Shown: piece after piece, positions 29,079 through 38,516 of the stretch | Numbering within the stretch: the stretch's first letter is position 1 | How the letters are laid out: each line of letters opens with the position of its first letter | From: Streptomyces sp. JB150 | GTDB lineage: Bacteria; Actinomycetota; Actinomycetes; Streptomycetales; Streptomycetaceae | Direction of reading: 5' to 3' | DNA: 64,000 bases | Assembly (NCBI RefSeq): GCF_011193355.1 | Contig: NZ_CP049780.1 | Span: 2,332,556 to 2,396,555 of the forward strand | Made by a program: the position numbers and the translations under genes | The notes under the pieces: generated by a model | The model's database searches: none | Told to the model about the DNA's origin: nothing | What the model saw: the letters and a program-made list of their open reading frames with translations, nothing else

Positions 29079-30095
29079 CTACGACTCCGCCAGGATCTGT
29101 CCGACGTACCGTGCCACCGCTCGTACCGCTCCCATCGTTCCCGGGTAATCCATGCGGGTCGGTCCGACCACGCCGAGCTTGGCGACTGCCTCGCCGCCCG
29201 AACCGTAGCCGACCGACACCACCGACGTGGAGTTGAGTCCCTCATGGGCGTTCTCGTGGCCGATGCGCACGGTCATGCCCGAGTCCTTCGCCTCGCCCAG
29301 CAGCTTGAGGAGCACGACCTGCTCCTCCAGCGCCTCCAGGACGGGGCGGATGGTGAGGGGGAAGTCATGTCCGAAGCGGGTGAGATTGGCGGTGCCGCCG
29401 ATCATCAGCCGCTCCTCGGTGCGCTCGACCAGCGTCTCCAGCAGGGTGGAGAGCACCGTCTGAACGGTACCGCGATCCTCCGGTTCGAAGCCCTCGGGGA
29501 GATCCTGCACCAGTTGCGGCACATCCGTGAAACGGCGGCCCGCGACCCGGCTGTTCAGCCGCGCCCGCAGATCCGCCAGGGACGTCTCGCCGAACGGCGC
29601 CGGGCAGTCGATCATCCGCTGCTCGACCCGTCCGGTGTCGGTGATCAGGACCAGCATCACCCGCGCGGGTGCCATCGACAGCAGCTCCACGTGCCGCACC
29701 GTGGACCGGGTCAGCGACGGGTACTGCACGACCGCGACCTGCCGGGTCAGCTGCGCGAGCAGCCGCACCGTGCGGGCCACGACGTCGTCGAGGTCGACGG
29801 CGCCGTCGAGGAAGTTCTGGATCGCGCGCCGCTCGGGCGCGGTGAGCGGCTTGACCTCGGCGAGCTTGTCGACGAAGAGCCGGTAGCCCTTGTCGGTGGG
29901 GATCCGCCCGGCGCTGGTGTGCGGCTGGGCGATGTACCCCTCGTCCTCCAGGGCGGCCATGTCGTTGCGGACCGTGGCCGGCGAGACGCCGAGGTTGTGC
30001 CGCTCGGTGAGCGCCTTGGAGCCGACCGGCTCCTCGGTTCCGACGTAGTCCTGGACGATGGCGCGCAATACCTGAAGCCGTCGTTCACTGAGCAT
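29079..30095 (-). CDS. hrcA: heat-inducible transcription repressor HrcA
   Basis: A 338-residue repressor that binds CIRCE operators and needs the GroE chaperonin for activity. The N-terminal winged helix-turn-helix ([39 protein letters not shown]) is followed by the dimerisation and inserted domains. It is autoregulated: a good CIRCE copy lies 40 bases upstream of the start. The stop (29079-29081) is adjacent to the dnaJ start, so translation is probably coupled. Confidence 0.96.
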   Translation of the reverse strand: MLSERRLQVLRAIVQDYVGTEEPVGSKALTERHNLGVSPATVRNDMAALEDEGYIAQPHTSAGRIPTDKGYRLFVDKLAEVKPLTAPERRAIQNFLDGAVDLDDVVARTVRLLAQLTRQVAVVQYPSLTRSTVRHVELLSMAPARVMLVLITDTGRVEQRMIDCPAPFGETSLADLRARLNSRVAGRRFTDVPQLVQDLPEGFEPEDRGTVQTVLSTLLETLVERTEERLMIGGTANLTRFGHDFPLTIRPVLEALEEQVVLLKLLGEAKDSGMTVRIGHENAHEGLNSTSVVSVGYGSGGEAVAKLGVVGPTRMDYPGTMGAVRAVARYVGQILAES

Positions 30096-30135
30096 CCGCG
30101 CACACCTCCAGCGGTCGGTCCCCTTGGCGCTCCCC

Positions 30136-30162
30136 CTGGCACTCGCCCTGTGTGAGTGCCAG
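30136..30162. promoter_or_regulatory. CIRCE operator upstream of hrcA
   Basis: A perfect 9-9-9 inverted repeat, CTGGCACTC, nine bases, GAGTGCCAG. It matches the CIRCE consensus TTAGCACTC-N9-GAGTGCTAA at 7 of 9 positions in each arm. It lies 41 bases upstream of the hrcA start and 97 bases upstream of the divergent MBL hydrolase gene, whose expression could also be affected. HrcA should bind here. Confidence 0.93.
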
Positions 30163-30258
30163 CCTTACCGGCCCAGTGTACGGCCGTCGGGTACGGCCCG
30201 GGCAAGGCCGGTCCTGCGAGGTCGTGCGGCCGGGGCCGTCCCCGTTAGCGTCGCGGGT

Positions 30259-30990
30259 ATGACGGTGACTTGGGAAGAGCTGGGGTGGGAACGGCTGGCG
30301 ACCGGGGTCGGCCGGTGCCGCCTGCCGGGCTGGGACTGCACGGCGGGCCTGGTCCTGGGCGAGGGCACGGCGCTGCTGATCGACGCGGGATCCGGCCTCG
30401 CGGAGGGCGCCCGGCTGCGGGCCGAGGCGGAGGAGATCTCCGGCCGGCGTGTGACCCATCTCGCGCTCACCCACCCCCACTTCGACCATGTCTTCGGCGC
30501 CGCCGCGCTGGCGGGCGCGGAGGTGTACGGGGCGGTCGGCGTGGACGCGGCGCTCACCTCGCGGCGGGCCCGGGAGGAGCTGCGGGCCGACGCCGTACGC
30601 AACGGCCTGGACGAGGCGACGGCGGCCGAGGCCGCGGGCGCGCTGGCCGCGCCCCGCCATCACGTCTCCGGCGAGTGGACCCTCGACCTGGGCGGCGGCC
30701 GCCAGGTCCTGCTGGCGAACGTCGGCCCCGGGCACACCGCGCACGACCTGGCCGTCCTCGTCCCCGGCGAGACGGAGGTCGTGTTCTGCGGCGACCTGGT
30801 CGAGGAGTCCGGCGAGCCCCAGGCCGGCCCCGACGCCGTCCCGTCCCGCTGGCCGGACGCCCTGGACCGCCTGCTGGCCCTCGGCGGCGAGGACGCGCTC
30901 TACGTGCCCGGCCACGGCGCGGTGGTCGACGCGGCGTTCGTGCGGCGCCAGCGCGACGCCCTGGCGGCCCGTTTCGGCGTGTCGCGCTGA
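30259..30990 (+). CDS. MBL-fold metallo-hydrolase
   Basis: A 243-residue metallo-beta-lactamase-fold protein. The metal-binding motif THPHFDH is intact; further ligands lie in GPGHTAHD, FCGDLVEESGE and the final PGHGAV. This is the pattern of general MBL hydrolases, with Asp instead of Gly after HF. The ATG at 30259 is chosen because it directly precedes the family's N-terminal strand; upstream codons would extend into the CIRCE region. Substrate is unknown. The gene is followed after 32 bases by the DUF3097 gene, likely one transcript, and this pair is commonly found beside hrcA in Streptomyces. Confidence 0.82.
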   Translation: MTVTWEELGWERLATGVGRCRLPGWDCTAGLVLGEGTALLIDAGSGLAEGARLRAEAEEISGRRVTHLALTHPHFDHVFGAAALAGAEVYGAVGVDAALTSRRAREELRADAVRNGLDEATAAEAAGALAAPRHHVSGEWTLDLGGGRQVLLANVGPGHTAHDLAVLVPGETEVVFCGDLVEESGEPQAGPDAVPSRWPDALDRLLALGGEDALYVPGHGAVVDAAFVRRQRDALAARFGVSR

Positions 30991-31022
30991 ACCCGTCCGG
31001 CGCTGTCCATATCGTCATCCGA

Positions 31023-31835
31023 ATGCGCCAGTACTCCCCCGACCTGACCCCGCCCTGGAAGAAGCCCCAGCCGGTCCCCGAGGTCCCGGCCGAGCCCGGC
31101 CTGGTGGTCGAGGAGCCCGCGACCGGCTTCTGCGGCGCGGTCATCCGCTGTGAGGCGGGCACGGTCACCCTGGAGGACCGCTTCGGCAAGCACCGGGTGT
31201 TCCCGCTGGAGCCGCGCGGCTTCCTGCTGGAGGGCAAGGTGGTCACCCTCGTCCGGCCACCGTCCGGCGCTCCGGTACGGCCCGCCCGCACCGCCTCCGG
31301 CTCCGTGGCCGTCCCCGGCGCCCGCGCCCGCGTGGCCCGCGCCGGCCGTATCTACGTCGAGGGCCGCCACGACGCCGAGCTGGTCGAGAAGGTGTGGGGC
31401 GACGACCTGCGCATCGAGGGCGTCGTCGTGGAGTACCTGGAGGGCGTCGACGACCTCCCGGCGGTCGTCGACTCCTTCGCCCCCGGACCGGACGCCCGCC
31501 TCGGCGTCCTCGTGGACCACCTGGTGCCGGGCTCCAAGGAGTGGCGGATCGCCCAGTCGGTCACCAGCGAACACGCCCTCGTGGTCGGCCACCCGTACAT
31601 CGACATCTGGCAGGCGGTGAAACCGTCGGCCCTGGGCATCCCGGCCTGGCCCGAGGTCCCGAAGGGCCAGGACTGGAAGACCGGCGTGTGCCGGGCCCTG
31701 CGCTGGCCGTCGGACAACACCGGGGCGGTGTGGCAGGCGATCCTGAAGCGGGTGGAGTCCTACAAGGATCTGGAGCCGGAACTGCTGGGCCGGGTGGAGG
31801 AATTGATCGACTTCGTCACGGCACCACCGGCCTAG
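31023..31835 (+). CDS. DUF3097 domain-containing protein
   Basis: A 270-residue protein covering the whole of DUF3097, an actinobacterial family without established function. Characteristic stretches are GFCGAVIRCEAGTVTLEDR, RIYVEGRHDAELVEKVWG and VGHPYIDIWQAVKP. The second resembles a TOPRIM-like motif (VEGRHDAE with DH downstream in VDHLVPGSKEW), which suggests a role with nucleic acid, but this is inference. Soluble. It follows the MBL hydrolase gene on the same strand and converges on the caspase gene. Confidence 0.85.
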   Translation: MRQYSPDLTPPWKKPQPVPEVPAEPGLVVEEPATGFCGAVIRCEAGTVTLEDRFGKHRVFPLEPRGFLLEGKVVTLVRPPSGAPVRPARTASGSVAVPGARARVARAGRIYVEGRHDAELVEKVWGDDLRIEGVVVEYLEGVDDLPAVVDSFAPGPDARLGVLVDHLVPGSKEWRIAQSVTSEHALVVGHPYIDIWQAVKPSALGIPAWPEVPKGQDWKTGVCRALRWPSDNTGAVWQAILKRVESYKDLEPELLGRVEELIDFVTAPPA

Positions 31836-31841
31836 CCGGGG

Positions 31842-34379
31842 TCACGGACGCCGGGGCGTGTCCTCCGCCGGGCTGCCCTGGTCAGGGGGGAGGCCTGCGC
31901 TTCCGGCCGCGGGCGCGCCGGACCGGAAGCGCTCCGGGCCGAACCGCCGCAGTGCGGCGTCCACCTGCTCGGCGGGGATGTCCATGGCTCCCTTGGAACG
32001 GAGGGTGGCGATGCGCAGCTCGACTCCCTTCAGGTGCGCTCCCAACCGCCAGTAGCCGCGGTAGCCGGAGGCGTCCTCGGGACGAAGCCACAGGACCACG
32101 TCGTCGGGCGTGTTCTTGCCGGACCCCGAGGTGAGGCGCTCCGTCGCGTCGACATGGTCCCAGGGGATGGTCAGCCGGCGGGCGCGTGACTCGAGGACGA
32201 ACGTCCGGTGGTCGATCCGCACGGTGAGCCGGGAGCGCAGCACGAGGAACGGGAGGCAGCCGGCGAGCAGGAACGTGTAGGCCATCACTCCGCCGAGCCA
32301 AGGGTCGGTGGAGTGAGGGTCCCCGACCAGGTTCCCGGCGATGCCGCCGAGGACGGACGTCGCTGTGACGGCACCGATCGCCGCCACCCAGCTACGCGGC
32401 CCCGCGAAGTCGCCTTCGTAGTGGGCCGCGTGCTGGTCGTCCCGGACGATCCCGTGCGGGCGGGGGTGGGGGTCCCACAGGTCCCCGGCATACCGGCGGA
32501 CGACAGTTTCGAATTCCTCACGGGAGATCCCCATGGAGAAAAGGTCGCAGACGAGGACGCCACCGAATCGGGCTTCCAGGGGGGCGAGCAGCGCGTCGAC
32601 GCCTTTGGCCGGACGGGACGACGGCAGGTCGCGCGGCCTGAGGAACACGGCCCCGCTCGCCGGGGTGCGCCGCCGCCAGGACACGATGCCGACGCGGTCG
32701 ATCCGGTCCCAGGTCCAGTGCCGGGTGCCGCGCCTGCTCGAGTGAGAGATGCCGTCGGGACCGATGGACAGGCTTCCGCCATGCCACAGCAGCAGGGCCG
32801 GCAGCAGCGCGGGGACCAGCAGGAAGAGCGTCCACAGGGTCATCGGGACGAACGCCCATCCGTACCGTGCGGGGACGGTGGCGGGGACGATCACGGCGGG
32901 GATCAGGGCGATGGCGGTGAGGACAAGGGTGAGGACGCCCAGGAGTGCGCGGCGCGTCGTGCCGTGCAGCGTCGTCGCCGGGCGGATCTCGGTGGGCGTG
33001 GGGGCGGTGTATCCGGCGCGTTGAGCCGCCTGCGTCCGGGTCCACACGTCGCGGGGAGCGAAGCGTTCGAGGGCCTGGTCGACCTCGTGCGGTGTGCAGG
33101 CGAGACGGCCCAGATCGGCGACGCAGGAACCGTCGAGCCCCCACCGTCGCCCGGCGCGCCGGGCCGCCCGCGGAAGCTGGGCAGGCGTTCCCTCACGCAA
33201 CCGGAGCAAGAGCAGAAACGGTCCGTGCCCGTGTCGACGTGCCGGCACCCACTCGACGCGGGCCTCGAGGACGCGGTGCCAGGAGTAGCGGGCCACCCAC
33301 CGTTCGTCCGATCTACGCCGCACCTGAACACCCTCCGCGGAGATACGCAGCTCGTACGGGGCGAACAGGAACCGGAAGCCGAGCCAGCCGACTGCCAACA
33401 CCGACAGCACGCTGTAGGCGATCACGTCCTCACGCGGATCTCCGGCGGGGATCCGACCTCTGAAGCCCTTGTAGACCAAGAGGGGATCACCGACGGTGAG
33501 GCCGCCGGCGGCCAGGACCAGAAGGAGGGCGAACAGCAGGAGCAACCCGGCCAGGCAGCTGTGGCGTCGGGTGAAGTGCACCGTGGTGTCCTCCGCCTCG
33601 ACCGGTGGGCTGGAAGGCTGCTTCCGTGCCGGTTGCCGTGGGACGTCGGCGGGCGACGCGTACTGCGTATTGCAGGCCAGCGGCACAGCGGCGGCCGTGT
33701 TGCTCGTTTTCATGGTCGGCCTGGGCTTTCCACGCCGGACCAGGTTGTCGCGGGCGACCCGGAACACGCTGTCGGCGTCCAGCAGCGGGGGCCCGCCCGG
33801 AACGCCATGCGTCAGGATGTCGAGCAGCTCCCCGGTGAAGAAGGTGTGGCGCTCCGCCTCTTCGAACCGGGCTTTCCCCGCGGCTGCGGCCAGGACGCAG
33901 GTGCCGTCGGCCGCGGCTTTCTCGGCCAGGTCGATGTCCTCACCGCTCATCGTGGCGCGATCGGCGTAACAGCAGTCCAGGATGACTATGCGCGCCCGGG
34001 CTCTCGACTTCTGGATTTCACGGCGCAGATACCGGTACTCGATGCCGGTCCACATGGTGTGGGGCCGGCTGCCGGGGAGAGTGAGGAAGAACTCCTCCTC
34101 GTCGGAGTCGATCTGGCCGTGGCCCGCGTAGTAGACCAGCAGGGCATCGGTGGCCTGCTCCGCGGCCTTCTGCACTGCCACGAGCACCTGCTGGTCATCG
34201 GCGGGGTCGGGGATGACGAGGCAGTTCTCCTCGGGCAGGTTCCACGACCGGGGGCTGGTCAGCAGGCGCCGCAGGTCCCCCAGGTTGCGCTCCACGTTGG
34301 GCACGTCGGTCAGGTGGTCGTAACGGCTGACGCCGATGAGCACGGCACGGCTCCCGGCGGGGCTGGGCATCGACGCCAT
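31842..34379 (-). CDS. EACC1-associated caspase-like protease with three TM/PH-like units
   Basis: An 845-residue protein. Residues 10-225 are a caspase (C14) domain with His87 in YYAGHG and Cys136/Cys137 in ILDCCYAD, so the dyad is intact. After a linker come three units of the same plan: two hydrophobic helices, then a PH-like beta domain, then a short helix. Unit 1 covers about 275-442 (YELRISAEGVQVRRR; VDQALERFAP), unit 2 about 477-632 (LSIGPDGISHSSRRG; ISREEFETVVRRY), unit 3 about 662-815 (LTVRIDHRTFVLESRARR; VDAALRRFGP). The protease is thus tethered to the membrane facing the cytoplasm. It starts six bases after the EACC1-like gene. Caspase plus EACC1 pairs are described as actinobacterial conflict systems; trigger and target are unknown. 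Confidence 0.85.
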   Translation of the reverse strand: MASMPSPAGSRAVLIGVSRYDHLTDVPNVERNLGDLRRLLTSPRSWNLPEENCLVIPDPADDQQVLVAVQKAAEQATDALLVYYAGHGQIDSDEEEFFLTLPGSRPHTMWTGIEYRYLRREIQKSRARARIVILDCCYADRATMSGEDIDLAEKAAADGTCVLAAAAGKARFEEAERHTFFTGELLDILTHGVPGGPPLLDADSVFRVARDNLVRRGKPRPTMKTSNTAAAVPLACNTQYASPADVPRQPARKQPSSPPVEAEDTTVHFTRRHSCLAGLLLLFALLLVLAAGGLTVGDPLLVYKGFRGRIPAGDPREDVIAYSVLSVLAVGWLGFRFLFAPYELRISAEGVQVRRRSDERWVARYSWHRVLEARVEWVPARRHGHGPFLLLLRLREGTPAQLPRAARRAGRRWGLDGSCVADLGRLACTPHEVDQALERFAPRDVWTRTQAAQRAGYTAPTPTEIRPATTLHGTTRRALLGVLTLVLTAIALIPAVIVPATVPARYGWAFVPMTLWTLFLLVPALLPALLLWHGGSLSIGPDGISHSSRRGTRHWTWDRIDRVGIVSWRRRTPASGAVFLRPRDLPSSRPAKGVDALLAPLEARFGGVLVCDLFSMGISREEFETVVRRYAGDLWDPHPRPHGIVRDDQHAAHYEGDFAGPRSWVAAIGAVTATSVLGGIAGNLVGDPHSTDPWLGGVMAYTFLLAGCLPFLVLRSRLTVRIDHRTFVLESRARRLTIPWDHVDATERLTSGSGKNTPDDVVLWLRPEDASGYRGYWRLGAHLKGVELRIATLRSKGAMDIPAEQVDAALRRFGPERFRSGAPAAGSAGLPPDQGSPAEDTPRRP

Positions 34380-34385
34380 GGTCGC

Positions 34386-34772
34386 CTACGCGCTCGCGTC
34401 CTCGCCCGCGCCGGTCGCGGCGGCGGGATCCTGGCCGTCGTCCACCTGCGCGCACACGGCGACCAGACGCCGCACCTGCTCCTCGTCGGCGCCGCTGATC
34501 TCGATCTCGGTCTGCCCGACGCGCAGCGTGGCCCGGCCCGGGCCCGGACGCGTCTGTCTCCACGCCATCACGGCCACCGCCAGCGACGCGGCCGACCAGG
34601 CGTTGTCCAGAAGCACCTCGATGACGTCCAGGGCGGAGCCCATCTCACCCGGCGCCGCGTCCGTGCCGGACAGGCTGATGCCGGCGGAGCGCAGCTCCTC
34701 GTCCGCCCTCAGCCACCGGTACAGGGAGCGAAGCTCCGCCGACTCCGCATCGACCCGCACCTCGACTCGCAT
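34386..34772 (-). CDS. effector-associated constant component EACC1-like protein
   Basis: A 128-residue protein: an N-terminal strand MRVEVRVDAES, a helix ELRSLYRWLRADEELR, a conserved PGEMGSALDVIEVLL and a hydrophobic helix (about 47-71), then a hairpin LRVGQTEIEISGAD and a last helix EEQVRRLVAVCAQV. This order matches EACC1, a small protein found beside caspase, trypsin and other effectors in actinobacterial conflict systems, where it is thought to join effector to a common signalling step. It is six bases upstream of the caspase gene on the same strand. Its last 20 residues are acidic and disordered. The identification rests on pattern and partner. Confidence 0.75.
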   Translation of the reverse strand: MRVEVRVDAESAELRSLYRWLRADEELRSAGISLSGTDAAPGEMGSALDVIEVLLDNAWSAASLAVAVMAWRQTRPGPGRATLRVGQTEIEISGADEEQVRRLVAVCAQVDDGQDPAAATGAGEDASA

Positions 34773-34912
34773 GTGGCCCCCCTGGCAACCGCTGGTGGCC
34801 CACATCGTGGCATCCGGAGGCGTCCCCCGACCAGCGTTCGCAGACATCTGACGGGCACGTGCGCCGCTCCCGGACCGATGGTCGGATGGTCGGGTGGTCC
34901 GGGGATACCGCC

Positions 34913-36145
34913 TCAGTCCACCAGATCCCTGACCACCGCGTCCGCCAGCAACCGCCCCCGCAGGGTCAGTACCGCGTGCCCCCGCTCGTACGGTTCCGCC
35001 TGGAGCAGTCCCTGGGACAGCGCTCGGCGGGATGCCTTCAGGCCCTCCTCGTGGAGGAGGCTCAGCGGGGCGCCCTCGCGCAGGCGCAGTTCCAGGAGGA
35101 TGCGCTCGACCCGGCGGTCCTCCTCGGAGAGCAGTTCCCGGCCGGCGCCCGGGGAGCGCCCCTGCGCGAGTGCCGCCGCGTACGCGCCGGGGTGCTTCAC
35201 GTTCCACCAGCGCACGCCGCCGACGTGCGAGTGGGCGCCGGGGCCCGCACCCCACCAGTCCGCGCCGCGCCAGTACAGCTCGTTGTGCAGGCAGCGGCCC
35301 GCCTCGGAGGTGGCCCAGTTGGAGACCTCGTACCAGTCGAAGCCCGCGGCCGTGAGCCGCTCCTCGGCGATCAGGTAGCGGTCGGCGTGGACGTCGTCGT
35401 CGGTCATCGGGATCTCGCCGCGGCGGATCCGCCGGGCCAGCTGGGTGCCCTCCTCGACGATCAGGGCGTACGCCGAGATGTGGTCCGGGCCGGCGCCGAG
35501 GGCGGCGTCCAGGGAGGCGCGCCAGTCGTCGTCGGACTCGCCGGGGGTGCCGTAGATCAGGTCGAGGTTGACGTGCGCGAAGCCGGCCGCGCGGGCCTCG
35601 GCTACGCATGCCTCGGGGCGCCCGGGGGTGTGCGTGCGGTCCAGCACCTTCAGCACGTGCTGCCGCGCGCTCTGCATGCCGAAGGAGATCCGGTTGAAGC
35701 CGCCCTCCCGCAGCTCGGCGAGGTAGGCGGGGTCCACGGACTCCGGGTTCGCCTCCGTCGTCACCTCCGCGTCGGCCGCGAGCCCGAACTCGTCGCGGAT
35801 CGCCCCCAGCATCCGTACGAGATCGGCGGCGGCCAGCAGGGTGGGCGTACCGCCGCCGACGAAGACGGTGCGGACCTCGCGCGGGTCGTCGCCGAGGACC
35901 TTGCGGGCGAGCCGGATCTCCTCGACGAGCGTGTCGGCGTAGTTGTCGCGGGAGGCGAGGACGCCGCCGGTGCCGCGCAGCTCGGTGGCGGTGTAGGTGT
36001 TGAAGTCGCAGTAGCCGCAGCGGGTCGCGCAGTAGGGGACGTGCAGGTAGAACCCGAGGGGGCGGCCGGCGGCCCCGGCGAGCGCGGACGCGGGCAGCGC
36101 GCCGTCGGCGGGGACGGGCTCGCCGTCGGGGAGTGCGGAAGGCAT
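34913..36145 (-). CDS. hemW: radical SAM heme chaperone HemW
   Basis: A 410-residue radical SAM protein, formerly annotated as oxygen-independent coproporphyrinogen III oxidase. The [4Fe-4S] ligands are Cys39, Cys43 and Cys46 in YCATRCGYC. The motif CxxxCxxCDFNTY and the LDLIYGTPGESDDDW and DHISAYAL segments fit HemW, a heme-trafficking protein; the single extra cysteine that marks true HemN (CxxxCxxCxC) is absent. C-terminal HemN_C domain is present. Start: the ATG at 36145; an ATG three codons upstream is also possible, and the GGAGG lies very close to the chosen one. Confidence 0.92.
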   Translation of the reverse strand: MPSALPDGEPVPADGALPASALAGAAGRPLGFYLHVPYCATRCGYCDFNTYTATELRGTGGVLASRDNYADTLVEEIRLARKVLGDDPREVRTVFVGGGTPTLLAAADLVRMLGAIRDEFGLAADAEVTTEANPESVDPAYLAELREGGFNRISFGMQSARQHVLKVLDRTHTPGRPEACVAEARAAGFAHVNLDLIYGTPGESDDDWRASLDAALGAGPDHISAYALIVEEGTQLARRIRRGEIPMTDDDVHADRYLIAEERLTAAGFDWYEVSNWATSEAGRCLHNELYWRGADWWGAGPGAHSHVGGVRWWNVKHPGAYAAALAQGRSPGAGRELLSEEDRRVERILLELRLREGAPLSLLHEEGLKASRRALSQGLLQAEPYERGHAVLTLRGRLLADAVVRDLVD

Positions 36146-36240
36146 GTCCTCCATTGTCCCGCACCGCCGGCCCGTCCTGACCCGTCCGGTCCCGGCCCGT
36201 CCGGTCCCGGCCTGTCTGCCAGGTCTCCTCCTGTCCCGGC

Positions 36241-38262
36241 CTACGACGGTCGCTCCGCCTGGAGGACGAGCAGCGCGAGATCGTCCTCGGGCGGGGTGCC
36301 GCCGAAGTCGTGCACCTGCTGCCGGATCCGTTCGGCGATCAGCTCCGCGCTCAGCCCCGCGCAGCCGGCCAGCGCCGCCGCCAGCCCGTCGCCGTCGTCG
36401 AACTGGCGGGTGCCGCAGCGGCGCTCGGTGACGCCGTCGGTCACGCAGAGCAGGGTGTCGCCGGGGCGCAGCTCGAAGGTCTCGCCGGTGTACGTCTCGT
36501 CCTCGACGACGCCGAGCAGGGTCTGCGGGCGGGCGACGGTGCGGACTGCGCCGTCGGGGCCGAGGAGGAGGGGCAGCGGGTGTCCGGCGGCGGCGAGGGT
36601 GCAGCGGACGCCGCCGTCGAAGGGGACCAGCTCGCCGTAGAGGAGGGACAGGAAGCGGGTCTGCGGGCCGTCGCCGGGGGCGACCGGGCCGGCCAGGGCG
36701 CGGGCGGCGGCGTCCGCGGCCTCGGTGGCGTCGTCGAGGAGGAGCTGGTTGAGGCGGTCGAGGACGTCGGCGACGCGGTAGCCCTCGCGGGCGAGCAGCC
36801 GCAGCCAGGGGCGGGCCAGTCCGATGACGACGGCCGCCTCGGGGCCCTTGCCCTGGACGTCTCCCACGGCGAAGCACCAGCGGCCGTCGCCCGCGGGGAA
36901 CAGGTCGTAGAAGTCGCCGCTGGGTCCGCCCTTGTCGCAGGGCTCGTGGACGAGGGCGCTGCGCATGCCGGGGATCTCGGCGACCGCGCCGGGCAGCAGT
37001 CCGCGCTGGAGCACGGCGCTGATGGTGACCTGCCGGGCGTACTGCCGGGCCGCCCCGATGGCCAGCGCCACCCTGCGGCTGAGGTCCTCGACCAGCCCGG
37101 TGACCTCACCGGGCAGCGCGTCGGTCCCGGCCCGTCCGACGACGAGCGAGCCGAGGGGACGCCCGCCGGCGACGAGCCGGAAGGCGAGGGCCGTGCCTCC
37201 CTGCCCTTCGGCGCTCGCTGTGCCTCCGCCACCGTAGGTGGTGCCCTCGGAGGGGGCGGTGCCCTCGGTGGCGGGGGCGGTCGGGCCTGTGGCGGGCCGC
37301 GGTGGGCCCGGCCGGGCGGGCGGGTCCAGCGCCTCGGCCGGCCAGGGATAGGGCATCGGGCCGCCGGCGTCGGGTTCGTCGTTCACCGGGGGCGGTTCCT
37401 TCTCCAGGGCCAGGCGCAGGTTCTCCATGTGGTCCTCGCTGGCGTGCCAGACGCGGGCCAGGCGGGGGCCGGGGACGCCGGTGCCGGCGTCGGTGCGGCG
37501 GCCGCGGCCCATGGACTCGTCCTCCAGCCAGATCGCGCACCAGTCGGCGAGCCGGGGCACGAGCAGCTGGCCGGTGAGCGCGGCGACCAGGTCCTCGTCG
37601 AGCTGCCCGGCGAGCAGGTCGGACGCCTCGGCGAGGAAGGAGAGCGCACCGCGTCCGAGCCACTCGCGGTCGCGTTCGGCGCGTACGGGGGCGAGGAGCC
37701 CCGCGGTCGCGAGGGAGTCTCCGGTGCCGGAAACGGAGCCGGAACCCGACCCGGGACCGGAGTCGTCCGGGTTCGGGTGGTCCTCGCCGGTCAGGCGCGC
37801 CCACACCGTCTTGGCGCCCCGGCGGTAGGTGACGCCCCAGGATTCGCAGAGGGCGGCGACGAGGCGCAGGCCGCGGCCGTACTCGGGGGTGCCGTGGCCG
37901 GGGTCGGCGGCGCCGTCGCGCGGGGCGCGGGAGGGGTGGCGGTCGGAGATCTCGACGACGAGCGCGCCGGTGTCCGGCTCCAGCCGGCAGACGAGGTCCA
38001 CGTCGGTGCCGGCGTGCACGACGGCGTTGGTGACCAGCTCGCTGACGACCACGGCCGCGTCCTCGCCGGCCCGGTCGGCGCCGGGCAGTCCGAGGTCGGC
38101 CCACTCGCGTAACGCGGTGCGCAGCAGCCGGCGGGCGGCGCCCGGCGCGTGGGGGCCGCCGGCCAGGGTCGCGCGGGCCTCCCACCGTTCGGGCGGGTGC
38201 GCGAGGACGGCGTCGGTCTCCGAGGGCCTCGAAGACTCCCGCTGTGTCGGTATGGCCCCCAT
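36241..38262 (-). CDS. SpoIIE-type PP2C phosphatase with anti-sigma-like ATPase domain
   Basis: A 673-residue signalling protein. Residues about 25-160 are an RsbW/SpoIIAB-like histidine-kinase ATPase domain (VVVSELVTNAVVHAG as N-box, GRGLRLVAALCESWGV as G-box). The middle (about 195-410) is GAF-like, interrupted by a Gly/Thr-rich disordered stretch. The C-terminal third is a PP2C phosphatase of the SpoIIE kind (GPSGDFYDLFPAGDGRWCFAVGDVQGKGPEAA, with metal-binding aspartates; later LLCVTDGVTERR). Such proteins are partner-switching regulators acting on anti-anti-sigma factors. No membrane segment. In Streptomyces this gene is usually a neighbour of hemW. Targets are not encoded nearby. Confidence 0.9.
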   Translation of the reverse strand: MGAIPTQRESSRPSETDAVLAHPPERWEARATLAGGPHAPGAARRLLRTALREWADLGLPGADRAGEDAAVVVSELVTNAVVHAGTDVDLVCRLEPDTGALVVEISDRHPSRAPRDGAADPGHGTPEYGRGLRLVAALCESWGVTYRRGAKTVWARLTGEDHPNPDDSGPGSGSGSVSGTGDSLATAGLLAPVRAERDREWLGRGALSFLAEASDLLAGQLDEDLVAALTGQLLVPRLADWCAIWLEDESMGRGRRTDAGTGVPGPRLARVWHASEDHMENLRLALEKEPPPVNDEPDAGGPMPYPWPAEALDPPARPGPPRPATGPTAPATEGTAPSEGTTYGGGGTASAEGQGGTALAFRLVAGGRPLGSLVVGRAGTDALPGEVTGLVEDLSRRVALAIGAARQYARQVTISAVLQRGLLPGAVAEIPGMRSALVHEPCDKGGPSGDFYDLFPAGDGRWCFAVGDVQGKGPEAAVVIGLARPWLRLLAREGYRVADVLDRLNQLLLDDATEAADAAARALAGPVAPGDGPQTRFLSLLYGELVPFDGGVRCTLAAAGHPLPLLLGPDGAVRTVARPQTLLGVVEDETYTGETFELRPGDTLLCVTDGVTERRCGTRQFDDGDGLAAALAGCAGLSAELIAERIRQQVHDFGGTPPEDDLALLVLQAERPS

Positions 38263-38516
38263 CTCCAGCTCCCCGGGCAGTCGGTCGATGCTGCCGACAG
38301 GGTGACAGACCGAGCCCGCCCGAACGCGTGGAGTTATCGAAGTGGTCCGTCATGAGTGAGAAGCGTGCGCCGCACCTGGTCGAATCCGGACTGTTGACGG
38401 CCGGATCCGAGCGTCTGACCTATGCCCCTGGCCCAGTCTGTTCCGGACGGGACCGGACCGGGCCGGGCCGGGGGGGCGAGGCCGGAGCGAGCCTGGCGGC
38501 ATCGGCGCCTCGGGGG

